Of a DNA stretch of 47,731 nt, positions 20,722 through 30,859 are shown one piece after another. The notes under the pieces were generated by a model. The model ran no database searches, was not told the DNA's origin, and saw nothing but the letters and a program-made list of their open reading frames with translations. Origin of the DNA: Cyanobacteria bacterium OH_CBB_238 (lineage in GTDB: Bacteria; Cyanobacteriota; Vampirovibrionia; Gastranaerophilales; Gastranaerophilaceae); the NCBI GenBank assembly GCA_023409995.1, contig JAEYQN010000130.1, positions 1 through 47,731 of the forward strand, written 5' to 3'. A program made the translations under genes and the position numbers. Numbering within the stretch: position 1 is the stretch's first letter; every line of letters starts with the position of its first letter.

Positions 20722-20925
20722 ATGAACGAAAGAGAATTAAACACGATTATGGGTGTCATTGCTGACCCTGAAAAAAATGTCTATAGCCTGCAAGCCAGAA
20801 AAGACATCGAAGAAATTCATCGAATTATTCGAATTTTCGACATAACTCAATCGCAAGAGATCAAGCATAAACTTCTATCGATTAAAAATTTAGCAACATT
20901 TAGATTAGTGCTCAGTAATAATTAG
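20722..20925 (+). CDS. Small unrecognised 67-residue protein
   Basis: A start at 20722 is favoured because GAGGA lies 5 bases upstream; an ATG at 20710 overlaps that site. The peptide begins MNERELNTIMGVIADPEK and is predicted to be mainly helical and charged, with no membrane segment. I do not recognise it. It is a single gene between divergent and convergent neighbours, and its stop overlaps the GNAT gene by 4 bases. The good ribosome site supports it being real. Confidence 0.62.
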   Translation: MNERELNTIMGVIADPEKNVYSLQARKDIEEIHRIIRIFDITQSQEIKHKLLSIKNLATFRLVLSNN

Positions 20926-21911
20926 TGAATTGGTCTATAGGCTTGAGGATATGTGTAATCTTCCTTAAAGCCAATTGACCTATACATTTTGATTGCTTGA
21001 TAGTTTTCAGTATCGGCAGATGCGTTAATTTCGTGAAGAGACCAACCTTGATTGAATGCAGAGTTTACTATGTTTTCAACGCAATTCTTCAACAAGAGCT
21101 TGCTATAACCTCTGCTTCTGTATTTTTTATCAACAGCAATTAATGGGATATTAGCAATATTGTCATTAGTTAAATTTGCAAAACACAATCCAACAGGCTT
21201 ATCACGATACAAAAGAATCTTGGTTTCTGCAGGTAAAAATCTACCATAAGTACCATTGGTAATTTTTTCCACTATATCAATTGTTCCATTGATGCTTTTA
21301 AAACGAGTATCGAAAAGAGCATCCGACTTATCTTTAAATGCATTGTGGATAATATCTACAGCCTTGTTGAAGTAAACCTCACTCCAATCCGTAACTGAGA
21401 ATGGGTGATGTAATTGAGGAATTGAAAGTTCTTTTAGTATTTTGATACTACCTATTGAGCTAAGCGAAAACTTAACTACAGAAAGTCCAACAAGTTTAAA
21501 TCCGTAATGAGTTATTTCTCTAACAAACTCTGCTTGTTTTCCCAGCATTGGATAAACAATGACTTTGTTTTTTACAATATCGTTATTAATTTCTAGAAAC
21601 TTTTCCATCAAAAGTCGCCTTTTGTGTCCTATGCTTTCTTCCCCAACAGTATGAATTATATTTAACTCAAGAGATTCAGAAATAACAGTGGTATATACAA
21701 GAAAAGCCGTTGGAATCCCATCTTCAGTCAAAACAAGACACTCCAAAAGACCATCTTTTACACATTTTACAAAATCTTCATACTCTAATGGTTGGAGTTC
21801 AAACTTATATTCCATTTCGGCTTTTAGCTTAAAATCATTATAAACACCGCCGAGAGCAATATAATGCTCATCTCTATAAGGTTCTACGGTATACATAAGG
21901 ATATTCGCCAT
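20922..21911 (-). CDS. GNAT-family acetyltransferase, probably tandem domain
   Basis: The C-terminal half of this 329-residue protein is a clear GNAT domain: IPLIAVDKKYRSRGYSKLLL holds the R-x-x-G-Y/x acetyl-CoA loop, and INASADTENYQAIKMYRSIGF is the usual motif B. The N-terminal half (about 1-160) has a diverged GNAT-like order of segments, including HKRRLLMEKF and EITHYGFKLVGLS, so it looks like a double GNAT with one active site. GGAG lies 9 bases before the ATG. The substrate is unknown. It precedes ribBA on the same strand but is more likely independent, because ribBA lies upstream with 38 bases between. Confidence 0.82.
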   Translation of the reverse strand: MANILMYTVEPYRDEHYIALGGVYNDFKLKAEMEYKFELQPLEYEDFVKCVKDGLLECLVLTEDGIPTAFLVYTTVISESLELNIIHTVGEESIGHKRRLLMEKFLEINNDIVKNKVIVYPMLGKQAEFVREITHYGFKLVGLSVVKFSLSSIGSIKILKELSIPQLHHPFSVTDWSEVYFNKAVDIIHNAFKDKSDALFDTRFKSINGTIDIVEKITNGTYGRFLPAETKILLYRDKPVGLCFANLTNDNIANIPLIAVDKKYRSRGYSKLLLKNCVENIVNSAFNQGWSLHEINASADTENYQAIKMYRSIGFKEDYTYPQAYRPIH

Positions 21912-21949
21912 ATTTTAAAACTCCAATCTTACTAATACTAAACACAATC

Positions 21950-23170
21950 TTAGATTGATATAATATGCTCCATTTTTATAGCTTTGGTTTTTATATAATT
22001 TTCATTATACTCGTTAATTTCTGTTTTGGAAGCCACTCTTTCTACTACTTCTAGACCATATCCACTTAAGCCGACAATTTTTTTGGGATTATTTGTAATT
22101 AGCTTAAACTTTTTATATCCCAGATCAAGTAATATTTGAGCACCTGCACCATAGCTTCTTAAATCAGGTTCAAACCCCAATGAAACATTTGCTTCAACAG
22201 TATCTTGCCCTGACTCTTGTAATTTGTATGCCTTAATTTTATTGACTAAGCCGATTCCCCTGCCCTCATGACCTCTAATGTAGACAACAGCACCTTTACC
22301 ATATTCATCAATTATTTTTAAAGCTGATTCAAGTTGTTTGCCACAATCACATCTTAAACTATGAAAGATATCACCTGTTAAACATTCGCTATGCATCCTA
22401 ACCAGGGGAATTTTGTCTGATCCATCATCTTTAACTATAGCAATTTGCTCTTGGTCATTTATATTATTTACGTAACCATATATTTTAAAATCACCAAATT
22501 CTGTAGGTAAAGAAGCTACTGCTTCTCTAACTATATGTTTTTCTGTAGAGAGTCTATATTTTATCAAATCAGCTACAGTTATTAATTTAAACCCGTGTTC
22601 TTTGACGAATTCAACAAGATCATCCCTTCTTGCCATAGTACCGTCTTCTTTAATAATTTCACAAATTACTGCTGTAGGTTCTAACCCAGCTAGCCTCATC
22701 AAATCAACAGAAGCCTCAGTATGTCCGACTCGCTCCAAAACCCCGCCTTTTTTTGCAATTAAAGGAAAGATATGCCCGGGTCTTCGAAAGTCCTCCATAT
22801 TAGTATCCTCTGATGATGCTAATTGAATAGTTTTTGCCCTATCAAAAGCCGATATGCCAGTAGTAACCCCATATTTAGGATCAGCATCTATTGATTGAGT
22901 GAAAGCTGTTTTCTTGGCATCTGTGTTGTTTTCAACCATTGGAGTTAGCCCAAGTTTTGCAGCTTTTTCAATAGTAACAGGCATACAAACAAGCCCTTTA
23001 CAATATGAAACCATAAAATTAATTTGTTCCGGAGTAGCCAACTGCCCTGAGACGATAAGATCACCTTCATTTTCTCGATCTTCATCATCAACAATCACGA
23101 CCATTTTACCTTTTCTTACATCTTCAATTGCATCTTCAATAGAATCAAAAATTATATTATCGTTATTCAT
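21950..23170 (-). CDS. ribBA: Bifunctional DHBP synthase / GTP cyclohydrolase II
   Basis: This 406-residue fusion starts both branches of riboflavin synthesis. The N-terminal RibB part (about 1-200) has VDDEDRENEGDLIVSG, DRAKTIQLAS and RRPGHIFPLIAKKGGVLERVGHTEA. The C-terminal RibA part has RMHSECLTGDIFHSLRCDCG with the zinc cysteines, YIRGHEGRGIGLVNKI, DLRSYGAGAQIL and LITNNPKKIVGLSGYGLEV. All catalytic segments look intact. Its start shares one base with the ribE stop. ribD and ribH are absent from the window, so the pathway is split. Confidence 0.97.
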   Translation of the reverse strand: MNNDNIIFDSIEDAIEDVRKGKMVVIVDDEDRENEGDLIVSGQLATPEQINFMVSYCKGLVCMPVTIEKAAKLGLTPMVENNTDAKKTAFTQSIDADPKYGVTTGISAFDRAKTIQLASSEDTNMEDFRRPGHIFPLIAKKGGVLERVGHTEASVDLMRLAGLEPTAVICEIIKEDGTMARRDDLVEFVKEHGFKLITVADLIKYRLSTEKHIVREAVASLPTEFGDFKIYGYVNNINDQEQIAIVKDDGSDKIPLVRMHSECLTGDIFHSLRCDCGKQLESALKIIDEYGKGAVVYIRGHEGRGIGLVNKIKAYKLQESGQDTVEANVSLGFEPDLRSYGAGAQILLDLGYKKFKLITNNPKKIVGLSGYGLEVVERVASKTEINEYNENYIKTKAIKMEHIISI

Positions 23171-23811
23171 TATACAAAACCATTCTTTTCTAAAAAACTT
23201 AAGTTTATTCTATCAGTATTATCGTTTATTAACAACATTTTTTCGACATATTTAGCAAGTATGTCAACCTCGATATTTACTAAATCTGCAACTTTTAATT
23301 TGCACAAATTTGTTTCTTTATAAGTAGCTGGAATAACAGCAACTGTAAAAATAGAATCAGACATTTTAGAGACAGTCAAACTTATTCCGTTTATACAAAT
23401 ACATCCTTTAAACACAACATATCTCTTAAAATCAGGATCAATTTCAAATGAAATCATCTGTGAAAAACCATCATTTTTAATATCCACACACTTAGCCAAA
23501 CAATCAACATGTCCATTAACCATATGTCCATCTAACCTTTTAGACAAAGATAATGCTCTCTCAAGGTTAACTGTATCAGCTTTTTTCAATTTATCAAAAT
23601 GAGAAACTCTAAGCGTTTCATTAGATAATTGGGTTTTAAAGTACTTAGACGAAAAATCAACAACGGTCTGACACACCCCATTAACAGATATACTATCACC
23701 CAAACAAATAGAATCTAATATTTTTGAGCACTCAATTGTTAACTCCATACCACCAGAAGAGTATGCTATATTTGAGATTATACCAGTTTCTTCGATAAGA
23801 CCTGTAAACAT
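23170..23811 (-). CDS. ribE: Riboflavin synthase alpha chain
   Basis: The enzyme dismutates two 6,7-dimethyl-8-ribityllumazine molecules to riboflavin. The 213-residue product shows the two homologous barrels. The first runs MFTGLIEETG, GDSISVNGVCQTVV and LERAL; the second runs RLDGHMVNGHVDCLAKC and CICINGISLTVSKM. It is the first gene of a ribE-ribBA pair that overlaps by one base. The ribosome site is weak, and the 97-base spacer to folK is too short for an FMN riboswitch, so control by FMN through this leader is unlikely. Confidence 0.95.
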   Translation of the reverse strand: MFTGLIEETGIISNIAYSSGGMELTIECSKILDSICLGDSISVNGVCQTVVDFSSKYFKTQLSNETLRVSHFDKLKKADTVNLERALSLSKRLDGHMVNGHVDCLAKCVDIKNDGFSQMISFEIDPDFKRYVVFKGCICINGISLTVSKMSDSIFTVAVIPATYKETNLCKLKVADLVNIEVDILAKYVEKMLLINDNTDRINLSFLEKNGFV

Positions 23812-23860
23812 AAATCAATTCTACCACAGATTTAGAATGAAAAGAAACCAAATAATCAGC

Positions 23861-23889
23861 TTGTAAATAATACTTAAACATACTAAAAT
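23861..23889 (+). promoter_or_regulatory. Predicted promoter of folK
   Basis: TTGTAA and TAAAAT are separated by 17 bases, 19 bases before the folK start, which has a strong AGGAGGT ribosome site at 23898-23904. Confidence 0.5.
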
Positions 23890-23908
23890 ATTGACATAGG
23901 AGGTTATA

Positions 23909-24424
23909 ATGCCAATTGCATACCTGTGTTTAGGATCAAATATTGAAGATAGAGTCGGTTACATACAACAGGCCACCAGATTACTAGTTGAAAGTGGAGT
24001 TATTTCTTTAATCAGAACTTCGGCATTATACGAAACAGAACCTTGGGGCAATAAAGACCAAAACTGGTTTTTAAATGCAATAATTGAAGTGAAAACAAAA
24101 TTGGAACCTCAAGAACTTCTGAATCACTGCCTTGCCATAGAAAAAAAGCTAGGAAGAGACAGAACAAATCAAGAACACTGGGGGGCCAGAGTTATTGACA
24201 TAGATATCCTATTATATGGAAGTCAAATTATTGAAACTAATGACCTAATAATTCCACATGAGCATTTACATGAAAGAGCTTTTGCATTAGTTCCTTTACT
24301 TGAACTGATTCCTGACTATATTCATCCAAAACTAAAGATATCGCTTATGGATTTATACGAAAGACTGGAAGAACCGGAAGATGTATATCTATATGGAACG
24401 AGGCATATCTTTGAAGAAGAATAA
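23909..24424 (+). CDS. folK: 6-hydroxymethyldihydropterin pyrophosphokinase
   Basis: FolK transfers pyrophosphate to the pterin in folate synthesis. The 171-residue product has AYLCLGSNIEDRVGYIQQA, TSALYETEPWGNKDQNWFLNA, AIEKKLGRDRTNQEHWGARV with the basic substrate-binding residues, and the family signature RVIDIDILLYG, followed by IPHEHLHERAFALVPL. AGGAGGT lies just before the ATG. The 3' end overlaps the next gene's proposed start by 14 bases. The other folate genes are not nearby. Confidence 0.95.
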   Translation: MPIAYLCLGSNIEDRVGYIQQATRLLVESGVISLIRTSALYETEPWGNKDQNWFLNAIIEVKTKLEPQELLNHCLAIEKKLGRDRTNQEHWGARVIDIDILLYGSQIIETNDLIIPHEHLHERAFALVPLLELIPDYIHPKLKISLMDLYERLEEPEDVYLYGTRHIFEEE

Positions 24425-25652
24425 AGTAGCAATAATTGGTGGCGGTCCTGCCGGCGCAATGGCGGCTATACACCTCGCAAAAACCAAAGATTTTGATATA
24501 ACAATTTTTGATAATAAATCTCTACTATCAACATTACTTCCAACCGGTGGTGGACGGTGTAACCTCACATATTACGAATACGACAATATAGAATTTGTAA
24601 AAAACTACCCCAGAGGCAGTAAATTTTTATTATCTGCGCTGTCAAAATTTAATGCTACTGATACAATGGGTTTCTTTAATGAGCTTGGAATAGATGTGTT
24701 TGTTCAAGATGACAATAGAATTTTTCCTTGCAGCGAAAGTTCTAAAGAAGTAGCTAAAACATTACAGATGCATTTAAAAGAGAACAATGTAAAACACTGC
24801 AAAGAACAAGTGATAGAAATACAACACAAAAAAGATAACTACAATGTAATTTCGGCAGCCTCAAGCAACAAGTTTGATATAGTTATAATTTCTACAGGAG
24901 GCAAAGGCAATGGACACCAAATTGCCAAAAAGCTTAATCATTCAATAACCCCTTTGACTCCATCATTAACAGGCCTAAAAATACTAGAAAAAGAATTCCA
25001 TCAACTATCGGGAATAAGCCTTGAAAAAATAGAAATAGAAGCCATCTTTAAAAAGAAAAAAGTAGCAGAAGCATATGGGGACATATTATTTACCCATAAT
25101 TCCATATCTGGTCCTGGTATTTTCAAAATCTCAGCTCTCTGCGCTTATCTTAATTACAGTTTGATAGAACCCCTTACCATAAAAATCAAGTTAACAAATT
25201 TAGAAAAAAATGAAATAATTAGCTTTATACAAGAAAACATAAAAAAAACTCCCAAAAAGAACTTAAAAAATGTGTTTTCACAACTCATACCCAAAAGACT
25301 ATGTGAAACAATTTTAAACAACAAAAAAATACCTTTAGAAAAAGAAATTACTCACATCAACAAAAACGAGATTGAAACAATAACTAAAGCGCTAACAGAA
25401 TTAGAACTGACTGTTTTTGACAAATGCAGAGGTGAAGAAATCGTAACGGCAGGTGGAGTAAACTTGAATGAATTGAATCCACAAACTATGGAATCAAAAA
25501 TATGTCCTAATTTGTATTTTTGTGGAGAAATTATTGATATTGATGGATTCACAGGTGGATTCAACTTGCAAAACTGCTGGACAACTGCATTTATTTGCGC
25601 AGAAGGCATAAAAAAGAACGCCATTTCTGGCGCTCTTTCAAACAATAAATAA
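24411..25652 (+). CDS. HI0933/YhiN-family FAD-dependent oxidoreductase
   Basis: This 413-residue flavoprotein has the N-terminal dinucleotide loop VAIIGGGPAGAMAA, LLPTGGGRCNLTY, VIISTGGKGNG, and the C-terminal CRGEEIVTAGGVNLNELNP and LYFCGEIIDIDGFTGGFNLQNCW that close the FAD site in this family. The start is probably the TTG at 24411, 7 bases after GAGG; an ATG at 24381 would add ten residues not typical of the family. It is translationally linked to folK. The physiological substrate of this family is poorly known. Confidence 0.88.
   Translation: MKKNKVAIIGGGPAGAMAAIHLAKTKDFDITIFDNKSLLSTLLPTGGGRCNLTYYEYDNIEFVKNYPRGSKFLLSALSKFNATDTMGFFNELGIDVFVQDDNRIFPCSESSKEVAKTLQMHLKENNVKHCKEQVIEIQHKKDNYNVISAASSNKFDIVIISTGGKGNGHQIAKKLNHSITPLTPSLTGLKILEKEFHQLSGISLEKIEIEAIFKKKKVAEAYGDILFTHNSISGPGIFKISALCAYLNYSLIEPLTIKIKLTNLEKNEIISFIQENIKKTPKKNLKNVFSQLIPKRLCETILNNKKIPLEKEITHINKNEIETITKALTELELTVFDKCRGEEIVTAGGVNLNELNPQTMESKICPNLYFCGEIIDIDGFTGGFNLQNCWTTAFICAEGIKKNAISGALSNNK
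25613..25638. terminator. Hairpin at end of flavoprotein gene
   Basis: An 11-bp stem with one mismatch (25613-25623 with 25628-25638) has AAA and TTT flanks. It lies inside the last codons of the flavoprotein gene, 25 bases before the convergent Bax1-like gene ends, and could serve both strands. Confidence 0.45.
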
Positions 25653-25662
25653 TTAATTTATT

Positions 25663-26397
25663 CTATCTATCCTTTAATTTTGAAAGCAGTCGTAGCAACT
25701 CAATATATAACCATACAATGGTGACTAACAAGCCAAATGCGCCATACCACTCATAAGATTTAGGAAGCAATCTTTCAGAGCCTCTTTCAATAAAGTCAAA
25801 ATCCAAAATCAAATTTAGCGCAGCAACACCAACAACAAGCAAGCTAAACGCAATGCCTATGGGATTAGAGCTATACAATGCAGGTATTGTTATATGAAAG
25901 AAAAATAACACAAGCTGAATCAAATATAATATAGCAATTGCACCAGTTGCAATTAACAAGGTACTTCTAAATTTTTCCGTTGCCCTGATTAAGCCGGCTT
26001 TATATAAAACAGCCATGGAAATTATTGCCATAAACGTGAGAGCAACAGCCTGAACAACTATTCCGGGAAACTGCTTCTCAAACATACAAGATAAGCCGCC
26101 TAGCAATGCGCCTTCTGCAAACGCATAAACCGGCGAAAGAATTGGCGCCAAATGTTGCTTAAAAATTATTACAAATCCAGTGATAAGCCCTATTATCAAA
26201 CCAGATATCATAAGCATATTTACTTTATCAAGATATCCTAGCGAAAATTGCTGCCAAACTGCACCACCTGAAATAACCATTATGAAGCATAAGATAAGTA
26301 CTTTATTCAAAGTCCCTTGAACTGTCATTGGAACGCCATCTAGAACTTGAACGTCCTGAATCAATTTTTCTGAAAACACAGGATTTCTATTTGTCAT
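25663..26397 (-). CDS. Bax inhibitor-1/YccA-family membrane protein
   Basis: The 244-residue start at 26397 is supported by AGGAGG 5 bases upstream and by the family-like N-terminus MTNRNPVFSEKLIQDV...MTVQGTLNKV; an in-frame start at 26529 would run through the ribosome site. Seven hydrophobic helices follow, with NPIGIAFSLLVVGVAALNLILDFDFIERG near the end, where the family has its conserved acidic residues for pH-dependent ion leak. The fold is known as a calcium channel or leak in bacteria, but the role here is inferred. It is divergent from enolase. Confidence 0.88.
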   Translation of the reverse strand: MTNRNPVFSEKLIQDVQVLDGVPMTVQGTLNKVLILCFIMVISGGAVWQQFSLGYLDKVNMLMISGLIIGLITGFVIIFKQHLAPILSPVYAFAEGALLGGLSCMFEKQFPGIVVQAVALTFMAIISMAVLYKAGLIRATEKFRSTLLIATGAIAILYLIQLVLFFFHITIPALYSSNPIGIAFSLLVVGVAALNLILDFDFIERGSERLLPKSYEWYGAFGLLVTIVWLYIELLRLLSKLKDR

Positions 26398-26460
26398 AAT
26401 TACCTCCTTTAGGCAAATATTATAACATATATTTTTAATAAGTTTAAACAAAAAAGTTAG

Positions 26461-26489
26461 TTGTAAATAAGTTACAACTGTGTGATAAT
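26461..26489 (+). promoter_or_regulatory. Predicted promoter of eno
   Basis: TTGTAA and GATAAT are separated by 17 bases, with TG one base upstream of the -10 (extended -10 form). It lies 41 bases before the eno ATG. This is the best promoter match in the window. Confidence 0.6.
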
Positions 26490-26497
26490 CAGTGTAA

Positions 26498-27844
<1,347 letters not shown>

Positions 27845-27865
27845 ATAAATATTTTATCGATATAG

Positions 27866-27892
27866 AAACAGCCTCAACCGAGGCTGTTTTTT
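27866..27892 (+). terminator. Terminator of eno
   Basis: AAACAGCCTC (27866-27875) pairs over 10 bp with GAGGCTGTTT (27880-27889) around AACC, followed by a T-run. It is 22 bases after the eno stop. Confidence 0.9.
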
Positions 27893-27940
27893 ATTTAGTA
27901 AACTATAGTATAATTAAAAAAAATTTGAGTGAGGGATTTT

Positions 27941-29293
27941 ATGTTTGACGTTGGAATAATTGGAGCAGGACCGGCTGGATACACAGCAGCAATCAGAGCA
28001 GCACAATATGGACTTTCAGTGGTTATATTCGAAAAACAAGATTTTGGAGGTACCTGCTTAAATAGAGGATGTATACCAACAAAAGCTCTTCTACACTCTG
28101 CTGAAGTATTATCAACATTGAAACAAGCAGGTAAATTTGGGATTAACGCAGAAAATATATCTTTTGATTATAAAAAAGTATTTGAACGCAAAAATGAAGT
28201 AGTTGGAAAAATACGAAAATCTTTAACTCAACTAGTAAAAAGCTATGGAATAGAAATAATAAATGCTAATGCAGTTATAAGAGATAATTCTAAAATCGAA
28301 GCAAATGATTCAATTTATGAATGCAAAAATATAATTATAGCAAGTGGTTCAAAACCTACCAAACTAACTTTTGAAGGAAATTATGATGATAGTTTTTTAT
28401 TAAATTCAGATGAAATTTTAGAACTAGATAATTTGCCTAAAGAAATTTTGGTTGTAGGTTCAGGAGCCATTGGTATTGAATGGACGAGAATTCTCTCTGA
28501 ATTTGGAGTGCAAGTAACATTAATTGAGCTTGCCAATCAGCTAATTCCTCTAGCTGATATGGATGTCTCAAGCAGGGTAGAAAGAATATTAAAGAGAAAA
28601 AGAGTCAAATTTTATACAAACACAACAATAACTAAGATTGAAGAGAAAATCGTGACTCTTTCAAATGGAATAGTTCTATCACCAGAAAAAATATTAATTG
28701 CAACTGGTAGGGCAGCATTATTAGGTGAAACAACAACTCATACAAAAATAGAAACTGAAAAATTTATAAAAACAACAAACAATTTCCAAACAAATATTGA
28801 AAACATATATGCAATAGGAGATGTAAATGGGAAATCAATGCTCGCACACAGTGCCATGCATCAAGCAATAGAAGTGATTGAATGTATAAAAAATTCAAAT
28901 AAGTGCCATTTTGACTCAACAAAAGTTCCTTCTGTTATATATGGACACCCCGAAATAGCTTGGGTTGGAAAAACTGAACAACAACTAATAAAGGAAAATG
29001 TAGAGTATAAAAAATCACTTTTCCCTATAGCAGCTTTAGGTAAAGCATATGCTGATGATAATATCGAAGGGTTTATAAAGATTCTGGCAACTGAGGATCA
29101 AATTTTGGGAGTTCATATAATTTCACCTGAGGCATCTGCTTTGGTTCAACAAATACTAATTGCAATTGAATCAAATACTTCATTAGAAGACTTATCAAAA
29201 ATAATTTTTGCACACCCAACATATTCAGAAGGCATTTTAGAAGCAATTTTAGGATTAAATAATCTTGCAATACATATTCCACAAACAAAATAA
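27941..29293 (+). CDS. lpd: Dihydrolipoyl dehydrogenase
   Basis: This is the flavoprotein subunit that reoxidises lipoyl groups of 2-oxoacid dehydrogenase or glycine cleavage complexes. The 450-residue product has DVGIIGAGPAGYTAAI, the redox disulfide in GGTCLNRGCIPTKAL (about 36-50), the NAD loop VVGSGAIGIEWTRIL, AIGDVNGKSMLAH and the C-terminal catalytic pair in AHPTYSEGILEA. ATG 27941 follows GAGGGA; a GTG at 27929 overlaps that site and is disfavoured. The other complex subunits are not in the window, so which complex it serves is open. Confidence 0.93.
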   Translation: MFDVGIIGAGPAGYTAAIRAAQYGLSVVIFEKQDFGGTCLNRGCIPTKALLHSAEVLSTLKQAGKFGINAENISFDYKKVFERKNEVVGKIRKSLTQLVKSYGIEIINANAVIRDNSKIEANDSIYECKNIIIASGSKPTKLTFEGNYDDSFLLNSDEILELDNLPKEILVVGSGAIGIEWTRILSEFGVQVTLIELANQLIPLADMDVSSRVERILKRKRVKFYTNTTITKIEEKIVTLSNGIVLSPEKILIATGRAALLGETTTHTKIETEKFIKTTNNFQTNIENIYAIGDVNGKSMLAHSAMHQAIEVIECIKNSNKCHFDSTKVPSVIYGHPEIAWVGKTEQQLIKENVEYKKSLFPIAALGKAYADDNIEGFIKILATEDQILGVHIISPEASALVQQILIAIESNTSLEDLSKIIFAHPTYSEGILEAILGLNNLAIHIPQTK

Positions 29294-29316
29294 GCTCTTT
29301 AAGAGTTATTAAAAAC

Positions 29317-29345
29317 TTAAACATTTTTAATTTTTAAACTATAAT
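29317..29345 (+). promoter_or_regulatory. Predicted promoter of gatA
   Basis: TTAAAC and TATAAT are separated by 17 bases, 35 bases before the gatA TTG start. The -10 is perfect; the -35 is weak. Confidence 0.42.
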
Positions 29346-29380
29346 AATTTATATAACATAGACATATAAGGACCAAACAA

Positions 29381-30859
29381 TTGAGCATAGATGAATTACT
29401 TTTAAAGTCAGCGACTGAGCAAAGAAAAGCTCTATTAAATAAAGATGTAAAAGCCACGGAACTCGTTGAAGCAGCTTATGCAAGAATCGAAAAATACGAT
29501 ACAGAGATTGGTGCATTCAACTCATTAACAAAAGAGTCTGCTATAAACACAGCGAAGAGTGTTGATTCAAAAATTCAAGCTGGAGAAGAAATACCTGCCT
29601 TAGCTGGAATTCCACTTGCGCTAAAAGACAATATAAACTTTAAGGACTACCCAACAACAGCTTCAAGCAAAATATTAGAAAATTTCGTTTCGCCTTATGA
29701 TGCAACTGTTACTAAAAAATTAAAAGAAAATTTAATTCCCATAATTGGAAAAACAAACTTAGACGAATTTGCAATGGGGTCAAGCAACGAAAATTCAGCA
29801 TTTAAACCGGTTAAAAACCCTTGGGATATAACAAAGGTTCCAGGAGGAAGCTCTGGTGGTTCAGCAGCAGCTGTTGCCTCAGGAGAAACAACTATTGCTC
29901 TTGGATCAGATACTGGAGGAAGTATCAGATTACCTGCAAGTTACTGTGGATTAGTGGGCTTGAAGCCAACATATGGAAGAGTTTCACGATATGGACTAAT
30001 TGCCTTTGCTTCTTCACTTGACCAAATAGGTCCTTTTGCACACACTGTAGAAGACGCTGGTCTACTTCTCAATGCAATATCAGGGTATGACGAAAAAGAT
30101 TCAACTTCACTAAAAATAGAAGTTCCTGATTTTACTGCAAATATTAAAAATAAAATTTCAGGAATGAAAATTGGAGTAATAAAGGAGCTTCTTGGAGATG
30201 GCCTAAGCCCTTCTGTAGCAAAAGCAATGCAAGAAGCAATAAGCAAATATAAAGAACTAGGGGCTGAAATAATTGAAGTTTCACTGCCTCTTATCAAATA
30301 CTCTATTGGTGTATACTATATAATCGCAACAGCTGAAGCCAGTTCAAACCTTGCAAGATTTGATGGAGTAAAATACGGACATAGAACACAGAATCCTGAA
30401 AATTTGTTAGAGATGTATACAAAAACAAGAGCTGAAGGATTCGGACAAGAAGTAAAAAGAAGAATAATGCTTGGAACTTATGCTTTAAGTTCAGGATACT
30501 ATGATGCGTATTATAAAAAAGCACAACAGCTAAGAAGATTGATTAAAAATGACTTCGATAAAGCTTTTGAAAAAGTAGATATTTTGATTTCACCAACTTG
30601 TCCATACACAGCATTTGAACTTGGCTCAAAGGTCTCTGATCCATTAGCAATGTATCTTACAGATATAGCAACAATTACTGCTAACCTAGCAGGACTACCT
30701 GCGATGAGCTTACCTTGCGGCCTAGATGATGTTAATATGCCTATTGGATTACAACTATTAGCTCCATCATTAGAAGAGTCTAAACTATTGAATGTAGCTT
30801 ATCATTTAGAACAATCAATAGAATTTAATAAAAATAAACCAAACTTAAACTTTGCATGA
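29381..30859 (+). CDS. gatA: Glu-tRNA(Gln) amidotransferase subunit A
   Basis: GatA is the amidase of the GatCAB complex, which makes Gln-tRNA(Gln) and often Asn-tRNA(Asn) from mischarged tRNA. The 492-residue product keeps the Ser-cisSer-Lys triad: Lys in PLALKDNINF (near 81), and the serines in GGSSGGSAAAVASG (near 155) and GSDTGGSIRLPAS (near 178). The start is TTG, preceded by AAGGA. gatB and gatC are not here. Its stop overlaps the next start by four bases (ATGA), so the following exported protein is translationally coupled. Confidence 0.97.
   Translation: MSIDELLLKSATEQRKALLNKDVKATELVEAAYARIEKYDTEIGAFNSLTKESAINTAKSVDSKIQAGEEIPALAGIPLALKDNINFKDYPTTASSKILENFVSPYDATVTKKLKENLIPIIGKTNLDEFAMGSSNENSAFKPVKNPWDITKVPGGSSGGSAAAVASGETTIALGSDTGGSIRLPASYCGLVGLKPTYGRVSRYGLIAFASSLDQIGPFAHTVEDAGLLLNAISGYDEKDSTSLKIEVPDFTANIKNKISGMKIGVIKELLGDGLSPSVAKAMQEAISKYKELGAEIIEVSLPLIKYSIGVYYIIATAEASSNLARFDGVKYGHRTQNPENLLEMYTKTRAEGFGQEVKRRIMLGTYALSSGYYDAYYKKAQQLRRLIKNDFDKAFEKVDILISPTCPYTAFELGSKVSDPLAMYLTDIATITANLAGLPAMSLPCGLDDVNMPIGLQLLAPSLEESKLLNVAYHLEQSIEFNKNKPNLNFA

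Noticed and set aside
23812..23908. FMN riboswitch before ribE
   Set aside because: Only 97 bases are shared with the divergent folK promoter, and no conserved RFN-type stem set is visible.
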